NCBI GenBank assembly: GCA_020698575.1
Contig: CM036242.1
Location: forward strand, 19,158,124-19,222,123
Direction of reading: 5' to 3'
From: Bostrychus sinensis
Taxonomy: Eukaryota; Chordata; Actinopteri; Gobiiformes; Eleotridae
DNA length: 64,000 nt
This document shows positions 1 through 11,813 of the stretch, one piece after another. A program made the translations under genes and the position numbers. The notes beneath the pieces are model-generated. The model worked only from the letters and a program-made list of their open reading frames with translations. It searched no databases and was not told where the DNA came from. Numbering within the stretch: the stretch's first letter is position 1; every line of letters begins with the position of its first letter.

Positions 1-3000
1 CAGTGAACAGGGCCATATACAATAAATTACATTCTATACATATAACACTTTATTACCCCAATAAACAGATATCAACAACACCACCTCAGGAATTTCACAT
101 GGAAAATACAATAACAAAACTGGGGAAAAATGGTAATAGAATAAGAAAGATGCACAAGCTCATTCACTGAAGAAACAAAGACAAAGTTTCAGTTCACACA
201 ATGGATAGCTTCAGTGAAAGAAGAAGCCACTCTGAGCCATGGCGTTAGAGGGTTACCACCACGGATGATACTACAGTTTGAATTTGAACAATTGAAAGAC
301 CAACCAGTGGAAGGCACCTAGTAGCGTGATGATTAATAGGGCTACCAAAGCCAGGTAGCCAGCAACAAGATGGCCAGCAATGAGACAATCAACAGGGCCT
401 ACAGCCCGAGAATTTTAAAAAAAGGTACCACTGTATCAAATAATATACTGAAAAAAAAAAAAATGCAGCTTTTCCTACCTGACACCAGTGAAACACTGAA
501 GCCAGGAAGTGGGGGCATTCATGGAGTGTTCATTGACAGAGATAGAGAACACACAAGTGGGATGCCTTTTATAGTGAGCTGGTGACTCAACTTTTCAATA
601 GGTCAACTAAACTAAAGCAGACAATTAACAGATGAGACCAAACTAGTAGAACTCAGAACTCTGTGTTTCATTGTGAAGTCTCTGTAAAGCATGTTCACAA
701 GCAGCTTACTTTGTTTTTACTATTTTTGTTCAGCTCAACTACAGCTGCTCACCACACCTCAAATGTATATCAAATTTGAAATAAAAGTAAATTAGTTAGT
801 CAAAAATGGACGTGTTATTTTTTTATTCACCAATAATAACAAGAGAAAAAGAGCACAAATTTTCCCCAGCAAACCTTCCTATGCCTCTCTGCTCCTTTGC
901 TACTTTCTAACACTGAGGAGAGTTAGTTGTAAACATGTGAACTGTGGCAGACCAACTATATGGTGTCCTTATGGCAGTGACATTAATCATTTCAGTTCTG
1001 ATTTTATGCTGACAAAAGTCTGTTGGAAAACACATAAGTGAACTTTCAAAGATGCAATTACATGTCCAGATTTATCCTGTACTTAATTGTCCCAGAGAGC
1101 AATCATTCTCTGCCCTACAAATCTTTGGTAAAGCTGTGCTTTACAATAGAGCCATAATTGCAGGAGTTTAATTGCCTGCCAATGCTCTGCTCCCACTGCC
1201 TGCTTGCATTGAAGAGCCCAATAATTAGAAACAGGGAGAAATTAGGTGGCAATTTTGTCTTGGCAATTATCATAATGCAAAAGAAGTGCCATTAGTATTG
1301 TTAGCTCCACAGTACATAATCCTTTGACACTGTCAAGTCCCTCTCTAGCTGCTGGGTACAACAACTCTTGATTTCCCTGTAGCCTCTGCACTTCCTCAGT
1401 CACTACTTTAGTCAGCTATCCAGCACGCACACCCAGAGACAAGCTAACAGACTGCACACATCCACGCCACGAGAACTGGGAGGATTAGAAGCTACAGTAT
1501 TAGCAGTCTGCTTCCTTTAAAGGTATAAAAATTGGGTGTTAATCCTCTTCCACCATGTCAACCATGAAATTGTGTTTGATATAACAAAAATTAATGCAGT
1601 TGACAGATATTGTACTTGTACCACACAGCCATTTAACATTTATATAGCGCTACTAGTATAATCTTAGCGATGACAAAGTTATATTGACAGATGCAAATTA
1701 CCTGTGCAAGAGGCCAATTTATTTACAGCCATTTTTTATTTTTTATTTTTATTTTTTTTGTTATTTATACTTGTTTTCTCATTGTTTACATAAAATATTT
1801 TCATTGTGGGAAAAAAAAATGTTTTTTTTTTTTTTGTTTTTTTGGTGGGAGGGCCCAAAGGTTACACAGAGATGTGCATGGGAAGGAAGTCAGTGGGTGT
1901 TTACCTTATAAATATATTGCTAAATAAGCTTTTAAAAATATGTGTATTCATGCCCCGTTATTTTTTCTTTTTTTCAAAAAGACCACTGTGCCTTAAGGGT
2001 TAATTTTGACCAGTGCAAGGTAGTCAAGAATCCACTAAAGTATCCTTCATAAATTAGCCTCATGTTAGTGGAAGACACATGCCTGGGAAGGAAATTAACA
2101 TTGGAACGAGCCTTGGGTGACAGGTGATGATGTGAATTCCTTCCTGTGCTGCCGTCAAGGCAAGACAAGGTACCTAGGTTTTAAGAAACAACCTGCACCT
2201 TTCACCTTAATTCACTGAATGACAGAGCAGCTGAAGCTACAGGAACTGGCAAGCAGAGATTATCCCCGGGTATGGTCCAGAGCACAAAAATAAGGTAAAT
2301 AAAGCATTAAGTACACTAAGTTGGGTTTTTAAACACAAACTATAAAACTGCACATCATTGTCTGACTGCTTTATAGATTTCACCTGGTAGCCTACATAGC
2401 CGGTCATTATATTTTCTCCAGTTTAGGCATTTACAAATGGTTCATTTACAGTCTGAGCCAGTGTTACTTTGGTCTGTGCCAAAAAAAAATAGTCCATTTA
2501 TGAATTCAAATCCTATTAAAATTGTGTTTTTTTTTTTTGTTTGTTTTTTTGGTAATACATTTGGGAAATTATTGTACTGTGATTTTTTGTGAGTTTTATA
2601 TGAAAATCTCTTATTTGGATACTAACTCAACTTGCACCCTATTGGGCAGATCTGAAGAGTCTGTTGACGTGCAGTAAAAGTGCTTGCAGACCATGTTTTC
2701 TCAGCTCATGTTGCAAAACAGTATCATAAATGAAACAAATTATGAAGATCAGATATTTTAATGCCCATTTCCAATTTTCTGTTTTGTTCTTTCCACTTGG
2801 CTTTTCCCATCTGGGGTTGCCACAGCAAATTATGTTCTTATACCTTGCAGAGACTTTCCCAACCCTCTCAGTTTATCTGCACTTGTGACCAGCACAAAAA
2901 GTACACTGACTTGTACTTGAAGCTGAATTACTTTCACACATAGAGCACTTATCCAACAATGTAAGCTGTACATTTTTGCAGCCAAATAATAGGTCGTTTT

Positions 3001-5124
3001 GACCTACAAATATCCACAAATGGTTAACTGTGTTGTAAGAGGCAGCTTAGGTGCGGGGTGTTATCTCTGTGGAAAACAAGAAGTGCTAATACCCGCGTGA
3101 GTAATGAGGAGAAAATGACTTTGGGAATCAGGAAGTCCTTCACCATTAATGTTGTACAATTCTCAGTGGCTCCCGAGCAATCAAGCAATGGGATTTACAA
3201 AGGATTTTAATTTGGATGCATTAGCTCAGCTTCTTGCAGTCAAAACGGTCGGCGATAGCTCCGGCCAAAGATATGCTCTAATAACTTTTAAGGTCAACAA
3301 GCAGCTGCAGTGAAGATCTTAGCAGTGTCCTGGGTACACACTTAGTATGATCCAATTTATACAGTAGAGAGTGACCAGGTGGCATAAACATTGTCAAACA
3401 CACAACTGCATGTACAATTAGCTTTTCTGATTCCTCATCAAGTTTATGACCAGTGAAATGTTTCAAATCCTTCTGTGTCACAGAAGTCAAATGTCATCTG
3501 CTTACAACATCCAAATGCCATAAAAAATACAGCTGATGAGTGAGAGAAAAAAAGTTTAAACAGGGAAACCATGGCTTCAAGAGGCAAGCTGCCCCCTTTT
3601 ACACTGTATATGCATATACTAGGTGAGAATATTCTAAGGCTTGTGCACGTTACCATAGTATTGAATGGTTGGTACTGCGCTTGGAGGAGCATTCTGCTGA
3701 TGGAATCAAAACCCCTTTTACAGATTCAAATGAGGTGCACTCAGCTGTGATTGGTATTGGAAAAGCATTTGTCGGAACAGCGGCTCACAGAAGGCTTCTT
3801 AAATACAAGGCAATCACAGTGTCTAACGCAGAGACGAGACGAGGCGAGAGGTGTGCCCGGACTGCAGAGTGCGAAAACAGGACAAAGGATTATGATGGTA
3901 ATAAGCGGTAAACCAAAACAAAGTCATCCCCTGATCCCTTACTCTCTCTCTTTCGCTTTCCCCTGTTTGTGCCTATGACGCTTAACCCTAAATCCTGTAA
4001 CAGCCCCCCTTTACCTCTCTCTCCGCATCATGTGCACCACATATTGACAGGGCCCATTTTTCCCTGCGCCTCAGCTACAATTTAAAACTCATTTCTCATT
4101 ATTTGCGGTGAATCCTTACACACACAATTTCTAATCTGTCGGAGGCCATGATGGCTGCTGGCAGAAGCTGGGACTCTTTATGCAGATGCCCAGCGCTCTA
4201 CACCTATACGCAATGTCAACTCCTGCATGCCCGACTGGCCTTATTTTATTACAGGCGTCAGCAAATCTGCATGCCGTCAACTGTGAACCTTTTGTGCTAA
4301 TGTCTTTTTTCCCCTCTTTTATCTGAGCTTGTGCTGTTCCGAACTGTAGGTATTTTTACATCCCAGTGATAATGTGCTGGCACAGATCAGACAACTCCAA
4401 TCTTCAAAAGATAGAGCCTTTTGACAGACCGGTGATAAAAAATCTGCAGGACTGGCCCACAAAGGACAAGTTAGAGGTGGATGAATTCAGACGGGAATGG
4501 TAGGAGGGACTTTACAAACCTCTAATTTAGCCTATTTGATGAAAGGTTGTCAGGGCTTAGCTACATCGAAAAGTGGCTCAAAAGTTGTGTATGTGAGTTT
4601 GCAAAAAGGAGAAAAAAAGAGCAAGAATAGAAACAGCTATTATTATGCCAGCAAGAAAAGGCTTTGGCAGCTGTGGATAGGGAAGAATAGAGGAGGAGAT
4701 TGTGTGGTAGTAGTGGTCCTCAGTCACTTTATCAGTGCCATAGCAGTGTTGTTTTTTTTTTTAGTTTTTTTTTTTACCTTCAATCTTTCTGCCCACTGAC
4801 AGTTTTTTCCCCCAAAAGAGCAAAGTAACACTTGCTCTTTCACTGTGGATGGCTCGACACAATTGCAAGCACTTTCCCCATGCTTTTCATGCTCCTCTCA
4901 GCATCACTCTTTGTCTTATGCTTTTTTTTTTTATTGCATCTTTCAATTCAGTATCTTAAGTGCACATGCTATCTCTATTGTTTTAGTTTTTTTCTTCTCA
5001 CTAGACATTAGAGAGGATGTCATTAGATTCTGTATTCAGAAAAGTTTGAGAGAATTTAATAGAAACTTTTGGCAAGTGTTGACACTGTTTTAAATAAATA
5101 TATTTTAAAAAATATGTAAAATAT
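1..5124. other. Gene-free stretch left of the V-SINE
   Basis: I see no convincing exon, RNA gene or complete mobile element here. Open frames are short and lack domain-like composition or paired splice sites. Two blocks (about 1080-1330 and 4080-4280) are less simple in composition than their surroundings and carry several TAATTG/CAATTA homeodomain-type cores, as conserved non-coding elements often do. That is only an impression from composition. Confidence 0.6.
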
Positions 5125-5365
5125 AGTGTTGTACACTGGCAGAGAGTTTAGCATTCCTGCCTTTCAGCAAGGATGTTGTCGATTCAATCTCTTTTAGTGA
5201 ACTCTGCAAGCGTATGTAGATGAATTGTTGATTCTATTTAGCCCATATTTGATAGAGTGAGAGTGAGGTTGTCTGCCAGTTGTGTCTCTAGGTGTCAGCC
5301 CTGTCCAGGATGTACACCACCTAAAGCCCATAGTTGTTGGGATACACTCCAGCCACAATGAATAT
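5125..5365 (+). repeat. Decayed V-SINE copy
   Basis: The left part holds worn tRNA-like promoter boxes, with a B-box-like stretch near 5178-5190. The right part (about 5295-5360) reads as a degenerate form of the segment shared with the better copy at 29335-29710: a GTGTCAGCCCTG core, a GTACACCACCTAA stretch and a GGGATACACTCCAGCC stretch. This is the conserved core and tail order of fish V-SINE/Mermaid-DANA-like SINEs. The copy is old and I see no clean target-site duplication. Confidence 0.6.
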
Positions 5366-5394
5366 CAAATGTGTTTAAAACATGTGGAAACTTA

Positions 5395-6048
5395 ACAATT
5401 TGTATCGCACAATAGTTCACGTATTGACTATTGTAATGCACTATATTTCTGTATCACATCATCATCACTCCACTGTTTGCAACTGGTACAAAATGCAGCC
5501 GCCCAACTTTTAACAAACTCATCCAGACACACCCAGATCACCGCGGTTCTCTCTTCTCTCCACTGGCTCCCGGTCTACTATCGCATTGATTTTAAAATTT
5601 TAATTTTAGTTTTTAAAGCTCTTAATGGTCTTGCCCCTCTCTATTTATCAGAGCTTTTAACCCTCCACCGCCCCAGCAGAGCCCTCCGGTCGTCTGCTCA
5701 GATGGTTCTGGATGTCCCCAGGTCCCGGTGCAAACAGTGGGGTGATCGTTCATTTGCAGTTGCCGCTCCTAAACTCTGGAACACACTGCCTCTTGATCTG
5801 CAGGTGATCACTGAGCTGTCCCTGTTTAAGTCCAGACTAAAAACTCACTTGTTTAGACTGGCTTTTAACACTTAGGCTTCAAGTCTTTGGTTCACTCTGT
5901 TACTGTATATGTTGTGTCTTATTGTTTTATGAATTTTATAGTTTTGATTAAACATTTGTAATGTTATTATATTTTTATGTAAAGCTATTTGGTCTTCCTT
6001 GTGTTGTTGTAAAGTGCTATAGAAATAAACTTTGATTTGATTTGATTT
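5395..6048 (+). mobile_element. 5'-truncated L2-like non-LTR retrotransposon
   Basis: Translation from about 5418 gives IDYCNALYF, then a longer open frame (5477-5875) with LQLVQNAAAQLL, LSSLHWLPV, RIDFKILILVFKALNG, APLYLSELL and a final LFRLAF. These are hallmarks of the extreme C-terminus of reverse transcriptases of the L2/CR1-type clade. The rest of the reverse transcriptase and the endonuclease are missing, as expected from 5' truncation during target-primed reverse transcription. After the stop comes about 170 bp of 3' UTR with AAAGTGCTATAGAAATAAA and a tail of three TTTGAT-like repeats (6031-6048), typical of the microsatellite-like 3' ends of these elements. The remaining frame is open but has no plausible function alone. 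The clade assignment is from recognition, not alignment. Confidence 0.8.
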
Positions 6049-7803
6049 ATGTGACGAAAGCCTTCACAGAGTCCCAAGAGACACCCTCAGTACTTCTCAA
6101 GTCACCACATCAGGAAGTCAGTAGTTGCTCAGTCAAACATAGCGATGAGATAAACCAGTAATCCTTTGCTTTAGAGTAAACAACATTTGTGGTCTGGAAG
6201 AAGCAAAGCATTTTGCACTCACAAGCTGATGCATTATCATTGTTTTGTCTGCCATTTATTTACAAAGTAACCCGGTCCACATATTTTAGGTAGCTAAGAT
6301 TAAACTGACAACTAAAACCTTATATATAGGCCAACAAATATGTAATATAAATCTGTCTGATTTTTGCATTTTTATCAAAACCTTTGGCATCAGCAACATC
6401 AGAAAAAAATAAATGTCTTGCACTGATCTAAGCAGCCATTTGAAATACAAAACAGTTTCTCAAAAGGCTGGAGGAGCAAGTCTGTCATTGTTGCACACAG
6501 CAGCAAATCAAAAGCAAGCTAAACTGAGAAAGTGATGAGCCTGAGTGGATAATTGATCAGTCTGAAATTACCAATGGATTTCTGCAGGGCTCGCGCTTGA
6601 AAATCTATTGTGCTTCAGGTCATCTATTGGGAATCATAGAGGTATGTAATACAGTGAAATTGGCACAGAACACAGTGTTAATAATCTGTTTACACATCAA
6701 CCTCTTTGCCATTGATTTCCATTCTCTTTACACACCACCCGACAAGCCCCCCAGCTAAACAACAGCAGTAAGTCTTGGAAAGCATGCAAACATTACCCAA
6801 GCAGGGATGAACCAGCTCATATGCCACTTTGAACTGTGAGGGGCATCCATAATCGGAGTGGCCGCACGCATGGCTTAAAGCTCAAATTCCAATGTGTATC
6901 ATCTCTGCATCGTTGACAACATCTAACTTGATAACCATAACTCTGTAAGGGAACACTCAGTGAGGGGAAAAAAAAGGATAAATATGGTAATTTTAAAAAA
7001 AATTATTAAAATCTTTTTATTTTATTTTACACAATAACAATAACTACAATAAACTTTAAAAATATTTTATGTAATTTATCATAAATAAAACAAATAAAGT
7101 TGAAATGAATAATATATAAAAAAAAATTTCAATGGAGGGCGGCATGTATGTCTGTAGTACTTGGGTATTTTATTTTTTCCACTCAAACTAGAAAGTGCAT
7201 ATGAAGTCATTGTTTAACTGTAGGAGATTGCAATTAGATTTCATTTGTGTCTCTTTTGTGTGCACCACTTCATACCTAGCTTGGGCTAAACATTCTTTCA
7301 TTTGTGTTTTGAAGCTCTATCTGCCTTTAAAGAGGCTGTGAATGATCTTATTTAGTGCACAATGATTGCTGCTTTAACCTGGCAGCCACGCTGGGTGCTG
7401 CTGCATTAATAATCGCAGAGAGGCAGGAGTGCTGGCGAGGCCTGTACCTTGTTCACTGCTCTCTCGTTTGCTATCTCCTCAGCACCAAGCAAAGAGCCAG
7501 CAAACAGCAGGGAAGTGTGGCGGAAAATTACAGTCTTCATATGCCAGCCAGGAAGGCTGCTGCCACTGCTTGGAGGGGGCCAGCCTTGTGTGAAGAAGAC
7601 AGAGGAATGGGGAGGACTTTGGGGGTAATGCCTTTGTGTTGGCTGCAATGTGTGTGTGTGTGTTAAAATTTATTTTCATGATGATGCAAAGATTTAACAC
7701 TTCTGACAGGTCTTTACAGAGCTTTATAAAAGCTCTATAAAAGTTTTTATTTATTTTTTATTGTATACAAGTTGGTGCATAAGAATCATGAGCATTGCAC
7801 ACA
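6049..7803. other. Gene-free, AT-rich stretch
   Basis: I see no exon or RNA gene. 6985-7130 is very AT-rich, and a short TG run lies at 7648-7662. Frames at 7355-7700 on both strands look like chance openings. Confidence 0.55.
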
Positions 7804-7810
7804 AGGGCAA

Positions 7811-7848
<38 letters not shown>

Positions 7849-7855
7849 TTGCCCT
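7804..7855. repeat. 52-bp perfect palindrome with an alternating AT core
   Basis: The arm GGGCAATTTAAT (7805-7816) is matched exactly by ATTAAATTGCCC (7843-7854), with one more pair outside (7804/7855). The core between them is (AT)n, so every base pairs across the centre at 7829.5. The right arm abuts the 3' end of the R2-like element on the minus strand. The structure could form a cruciform or hairpin. It may mark the element's insertion target or a rearrangement at its 3' end. Confidence 0.85.
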
Positions 7856-7901
7856 CTCGCCTTCCGCAGGCGGTCTCATCCATCATTCAAGCTCGGGTTC
7901 T

Positions 7902-8603
7902 CTACCAGAGGGTTCTGCACAGTATCTTTGGTGTTCCTAGGACTACGCTCCTCTGGACTGAGATGTTTGATGTTTTTCCTGGGATCTGCTGTAGCCACTC
8001 CTCCAGTTTGGGTGCCCCGAGTGCTCCGATGACCATGGGCACCACTGTTGCCTTCACTTTCCAGGCCTTCTCAAGTTCTTCTTTGAGGCCTAGGTATTTC
8101 TCTAGTTTCTCGCATTCCTTTTTCCTGATGTTGCAATCGCTTGGTATTGCAATGTCAACCACAACGGCTTTCCTCTGTTGTTTGACCATCACCACAATGT
8201 CCGGTTGGTTAGCTCAGTCATTCTCTATCACCTTTGGAGATGTTTCCCACCTTGACCTCGGGACTTCCAGTCTGTACTCTGGACAGATGTTCCTGTACAC
8301 TATACCAGCCACTTGGTTATGACGCTCCATGTATGCTTTCCCTGCCAGCATCTTACACCCTGCAGTTATGTGCTGGATCTTTGCACAGTCTTCACCTGGG
8401 GTCTTGTTTTGTATGGTAGATCTGGGCCTCTATTGCTCTGGTTCTCAAGGCCTGCTCCTGTGCAGCCATGATCAGTGCCTCTGTGCTGTCCTTCAGTCCA
8501 GCCCTTTCTAGCCATTGGTAGGATTTCTGGATATTAGCCACTTCAGTTATCTGTCGGTGGTACATCCCATGTAGGGGCTTTTCCTCCCATGATGGTTCCT
8601 CCA
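7902..8603 (-). pseudogene. R2-like LINE: C-terminal endonuclease segment
   Basis: This is the downstream third of the broken R2-like polyprotein. Read on the minus strand it gives EEPSWEEKPLHGMYHRQ, then KSYQWLERAGLKDSTEALI and AAQEQALRTRAIEAQIYHT. A frame change follows, then VVVDIAIPSDCNIRKKECEK and a helical KLEKYLGLKEELEKAWKVK tail ending at a stop at 7902. The hydrophobic strand followed by the charged helix fits the restriction-like endonuclease domain of R2-type elements, which nicks the target site. At least one frame change (near 8200-8390) and other damage make it non-functional. Its first codons directly adjoin the target-site duplication of the inserted LINE. Confidence 0.7.
8592..8603 (+). 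repeat. Left target-site duplication of the inserted LINE
   Basis: ATGGTTCCTCCA here is repeated exactly at 10168-10179, on the other side of the inserted RTE/Rex-like LINE. Such 12-bp direct repeats are expected from LINE insertion. Confidence 0.85.
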
Positions 8604-10167
8604 TGATCCTTGGATTTCTTCTACTCTGGCATTGCCCGTGGTGAGAGGCGGCGGGCTGGTGTGGGCTTACTTGTAGCTCCCCAGCTCAGCTGCCATGTGT
8701 TGGAGTTTTCGAATTGGGGACAGGTCTCTCACTGTTGTATTGGCTTATGGGCCAAACAGCAGTGTAGAGTACCCAGCCTTCTTGGAGTCCTTGGGAGGGG
8801 TGCTGGAAAGTGCTCCGACCGGCGACTCCGTCATTCATGTGGGCAGTGACAGTGATACCTGGAGGGTGTGATTGGGAGGAACGGACTCCCCAACCTGAAG
8901 CAGTATTCTGTTATTGGACTTCTGTATTAGCCACAGTTTGTCCACAATAAACATCATGTTCAAGCATAAGAGTGTCCATCGGTGCATGTGGAACCAGGAC
9001 ACCCTAGGCCGCAGGTCGATGATCGACTTTGTTGTCGTGTCATCTGACCTTCGGCCATGTGTCTTGGACACTCGGGTGAAGAGAGGGGCTGAGCTGTCAA
9101 CTGATCACCACCTGGTGGTGAGTTGTATCCACCTGGTGCTCTGGGAGAATGGGGTCCGAGGCCTTATGCTAAGAGCTGTCCGGTCTCTGTACAACCCGGA
9201 TCAGGACCTTGGTCTACATTGCAGTTGTAAGTCGGACCTGTTTCCAGTGCATGTTGGACGCCAGCAGGACTGCATTTTGTTCATAATTTTTATGGACAAA
9301 ATTTCTAGGTGCAGCTGGAGGCTGGAGGGAGTCTGGTTTGGGAACCACAGGATTTCATCTCTGCTTTTTGCGGATGATGTTCTGTTGGCTTCCTCGAACC
9401 AGGACCTTCAGTGTGCGCTGGGGAGGTTTGCAGTCGAGTGTGAAGTGGCTGGGATGCAAATCAGCACCTCCAAGTCTGAGGCCATGGTTCTCGATTGGAA
9501 AAGAGTGGCTTGCCTGCTCTGGGTTGGAGGAGAGTTCCTGCCTCAAGTGGACGAGTTTAAGTATCTAGTATCTATCACGAGTGAGGGAAGGATGCCGCGT
9601 GAGATTGACAGGTGGATCGGTGCGGTACCTGCAGTAATGCGGTCATTGTATTGGTCTGTCGTGGTGAAGAAGGAGCTGAGCCAAAAGGCAAAGCTCTCGA
9701 TTTACCGGTCGATCTATGTTCCTACTCTCAACTATGGTTATGAGCTTTGGGTCATGACTGAAAGGATAAGATCCTGGATACAAGCGGCTGAAATGAGTTT
9801 CCTCTGCAGGGTGGCTGGGCAATCCCTTAGAGATAGGGTGAGGAGCTTAGTTAGATGGGAGGAGCTCGAAGTAGAGCTGCTGCTCCTCCACATCAAGTGG
9901 AGCCAGCTGAGGTGGCTTGGGCATCTGATCAAGATGCCTCCAGGATGCCTCCCTGGGGAGGTGTTCTGGGCATGTCCCACTGAGAGGAAGCCCCAGGGAA
10001 GACCTAGGACACGCTGGAGGGACTATGTCTCTCGGTTGGTCTGGGAACACCTTGGGGTTCCTCCAGGGAAACTGGAGTAAATGTCCAGGGAGAGGGATAT
10101 CTGGGTGTCCCTGCTTAGACTGCTGCCCCCACAACCCAGCCCGGATAAGCAGAAGAAGATGGATGGC
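8604..10167 (+). mobile_element. RTE/Rex-like LINE inserted into the R2-like element
   Basis: This 1.56-kb insert lies between identical 12-bp direct repeats. Its 3' end has a GGATAAGCAGAAGAAGATGG stretch leading into an ATGG-type tail, the usual 3' end of a common fish LINE family. Coding content (8914-10080) includes the end of an endonuclease and a reverse transcriptase. The 5' end is truncated, and there is an internal deletion between the endonuclease and reverse transcriptase parts. It sits opposite in orientation to its host element. I recognise the family but am unsure of the clade name; RTE/Rex-like is my best estimate. Confidence 0.8.
8914..10080 (+). pseudogene. Deleted endonuclease-reverse transcriptase of the inserted LINE
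   Basis: The 388-residue open frame begins inside the endonuclease domain. The final endonuclease motif is visible as STDHHLVVS at residues 62-70. Around residue 80 the sequence jumps straight to RAVRSLYNP of the reverse transcriptase, so the finger region and upstream catalytic motifs are deleted. The catalytic FADD box is at residues 152-155 (about 9367-9378) in the context LLFADDVLLASS. The RQGCPLSP-type motif before it is damaged (GRQQDC). The rest runs through the thumb and C-terminal region with SKSEAMVLD, ELWVMTER and GRPRTRWRDYVSRL, and stops at 10080. That the frame is still open suggests a fairly young insertion, but it cannot make an active enzyme. Confidence 0.8.
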
Positions 10168-10179
10168 ATGGTTCCTCCA
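10168..10179 (+). repeat. Right target-site duplication of the inserted LINE
   Basis: Exact copy of 8592-8603. Immediately beyond it the R2-like coding sequence resumes on the minus strand (SECLRQ at about 10190). Confidence 0.85.
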
Positions 10180-11813
10180 GCACCTTGTCCACTGCCTGAG
10201 ACATTCACTGAGCACTTCATTTGTTAAGGCCATCTTCCTGATGTATTCAAGCATCTTGGATGTTTCATCCTGGATAGTGGTTCTGACACTCACTAGTCCT
10301 CTGGCTTCTTGCTTGTGCTTAGTGTACAGTCACAGGGTGCTGGATTTGGGATGGAACCCTCCAGGCATGGTCAGGAGCTTCCATGTTCTCACGTCTGTGG
10401 TCTAAATCTCTTCCTTTGGTCAGCTTATTATTCCCATGGGGTATCTGATGACAGCAGGGCATAGCTGTTGATTGCCTGGACTTTGTTCTTGCCATTGAGC
10501 TGACTCCTTAGGACCTGCCTTACTCATTGGAGGTATTTGGCTGTGGCTGCTTTTCTTGTGGCCTGTTCCAGGTTGCCATTTGATTGTGGGATTCCAAGGT
10601 ACTTGCAGCTGTCCTCAATGTCTGCTATTCTGTCATCTGGGAGTGAGACCCCTACTGTATGGACTACCTTCTACCTACATTTCTCAAGTCCAAATGAAAT
10701 TCCGATGTCATTGCTGTCCTGGTTGTGTGCAGTGAGTCAATGTCTCACTTGCTCTTGGCATACAGCTTGACTATCATCCATGTAGAGGAGGTGACTGATG
10801 GTGGACCTGTTCCTGAGTTGGTATCCATAGCCAGTCTTGGTGATTATTTGGCTGAGGGGGTTCAGCCCTATGCAGAACAGCAGTGGGGGCAGAGCATCTC
10901 TTTGGTATATGCCACACTTGATGGACACTTGTGCAATCGCCTTGCAACTGGCCTCAAGGGTGGTCTTTCTCTGCCTCACTGAGTTTGCAACAAAGGCTTT
11001 TAGAGTCATGTTGATGTTATACATCTCCAAGCATTTCATGATCCATGTATGTGGCATTGAGTCATAGGCTTTCTTGTAGTTAACCCACTGCACAGATGAG
11101 TATGTCTGGATTTGCAGTTCTGAGCAACTGTTCTATCTACCAGTAGCTGGTGTTTTGCTTGTATTTTTACTAATACTCTTCTGTACTGTGCTCATGTATT
11201 GATCCATTTGTTCGCTTATCTTAGCTGGTATGATGCCTGACATGAGCTTCCATGTGGTGGGGAGACAGCTTATTGGCCAATAGTTGGATGGGACTGTTCC
11301 CTTCAGGGGATCCTTCTGGATCAGGATTGTCTGTCCTTTAGTTAGCCATTCAGGGAAGGTCCAATCCTTTAGCAGCTGGTTCATTTGTGCTGCCAGGCGC
11401 TCATGGAGTGTAGTTAGCTTTTTTCAGCCAGTAGGTAGGAATCGTGTCAGGCCCTGGGGCTGTCCAGAGACTCTTTCTTGGATGTCTGCCACTGTGATGG
11501 TTACTGGTTCTTGTTCAGGGAGGTTGCTGTGGTCTGCTCTTAGATTAACCAGCCACTGTGCACTGCTGTTGTGTGATGCCTCCTTCTCCCATATGCCTTT
11601 CCAGTATTGTTCAGTCTCCAGCCTGGGCAGGTCTGCTCTGTTGTTATTACCCTGCCACTGAGAGTACACTTTAGCTGGTTGAGTTCAGAACATTCACCTT
11701 GCTTCAATTTCTCTTGTGTACCTCTTTAGGCGGGTGGCCAAAGTTTGGAGTTTGGCAGTTTCCAGTGCTTCAGGTATCGGCATCTGGCTGTACCTCTTGG
11801 GTGCTTGTTTTTT
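10180..11813 (-). pseudogene. R2-like LINE: reverse transcriptase segment
   Basis: In order along the minus strand: a PIPEALETAK linker (near 11780), then VYSQWQGNNNRADLPRLETE and VTITVADIQERVS (11669-11460). Next come ILIQKDPLKGTVPSNYWPIS and CLPTTWKLMSGII (11384-11220), corresponding to the early reverse transcriptase motifs. The catalytic core follows at 11093-10737, with YKKAYDSMPHTWI, CGIYQRDALPPLLFCIGLNP (a worn QGD-LSPLLF motif) and LLYMDD at about 10773-10784. The last piece, TTIQDETSKMLEYIRKMA, is at 10293-10230. Premature stops and frame changes separate these pieces. A YMDD box replaces the FADD/YADD more usual in LINEs. The mutated QGD motif would disable activity even without the stops. 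Confidence 0.75.
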
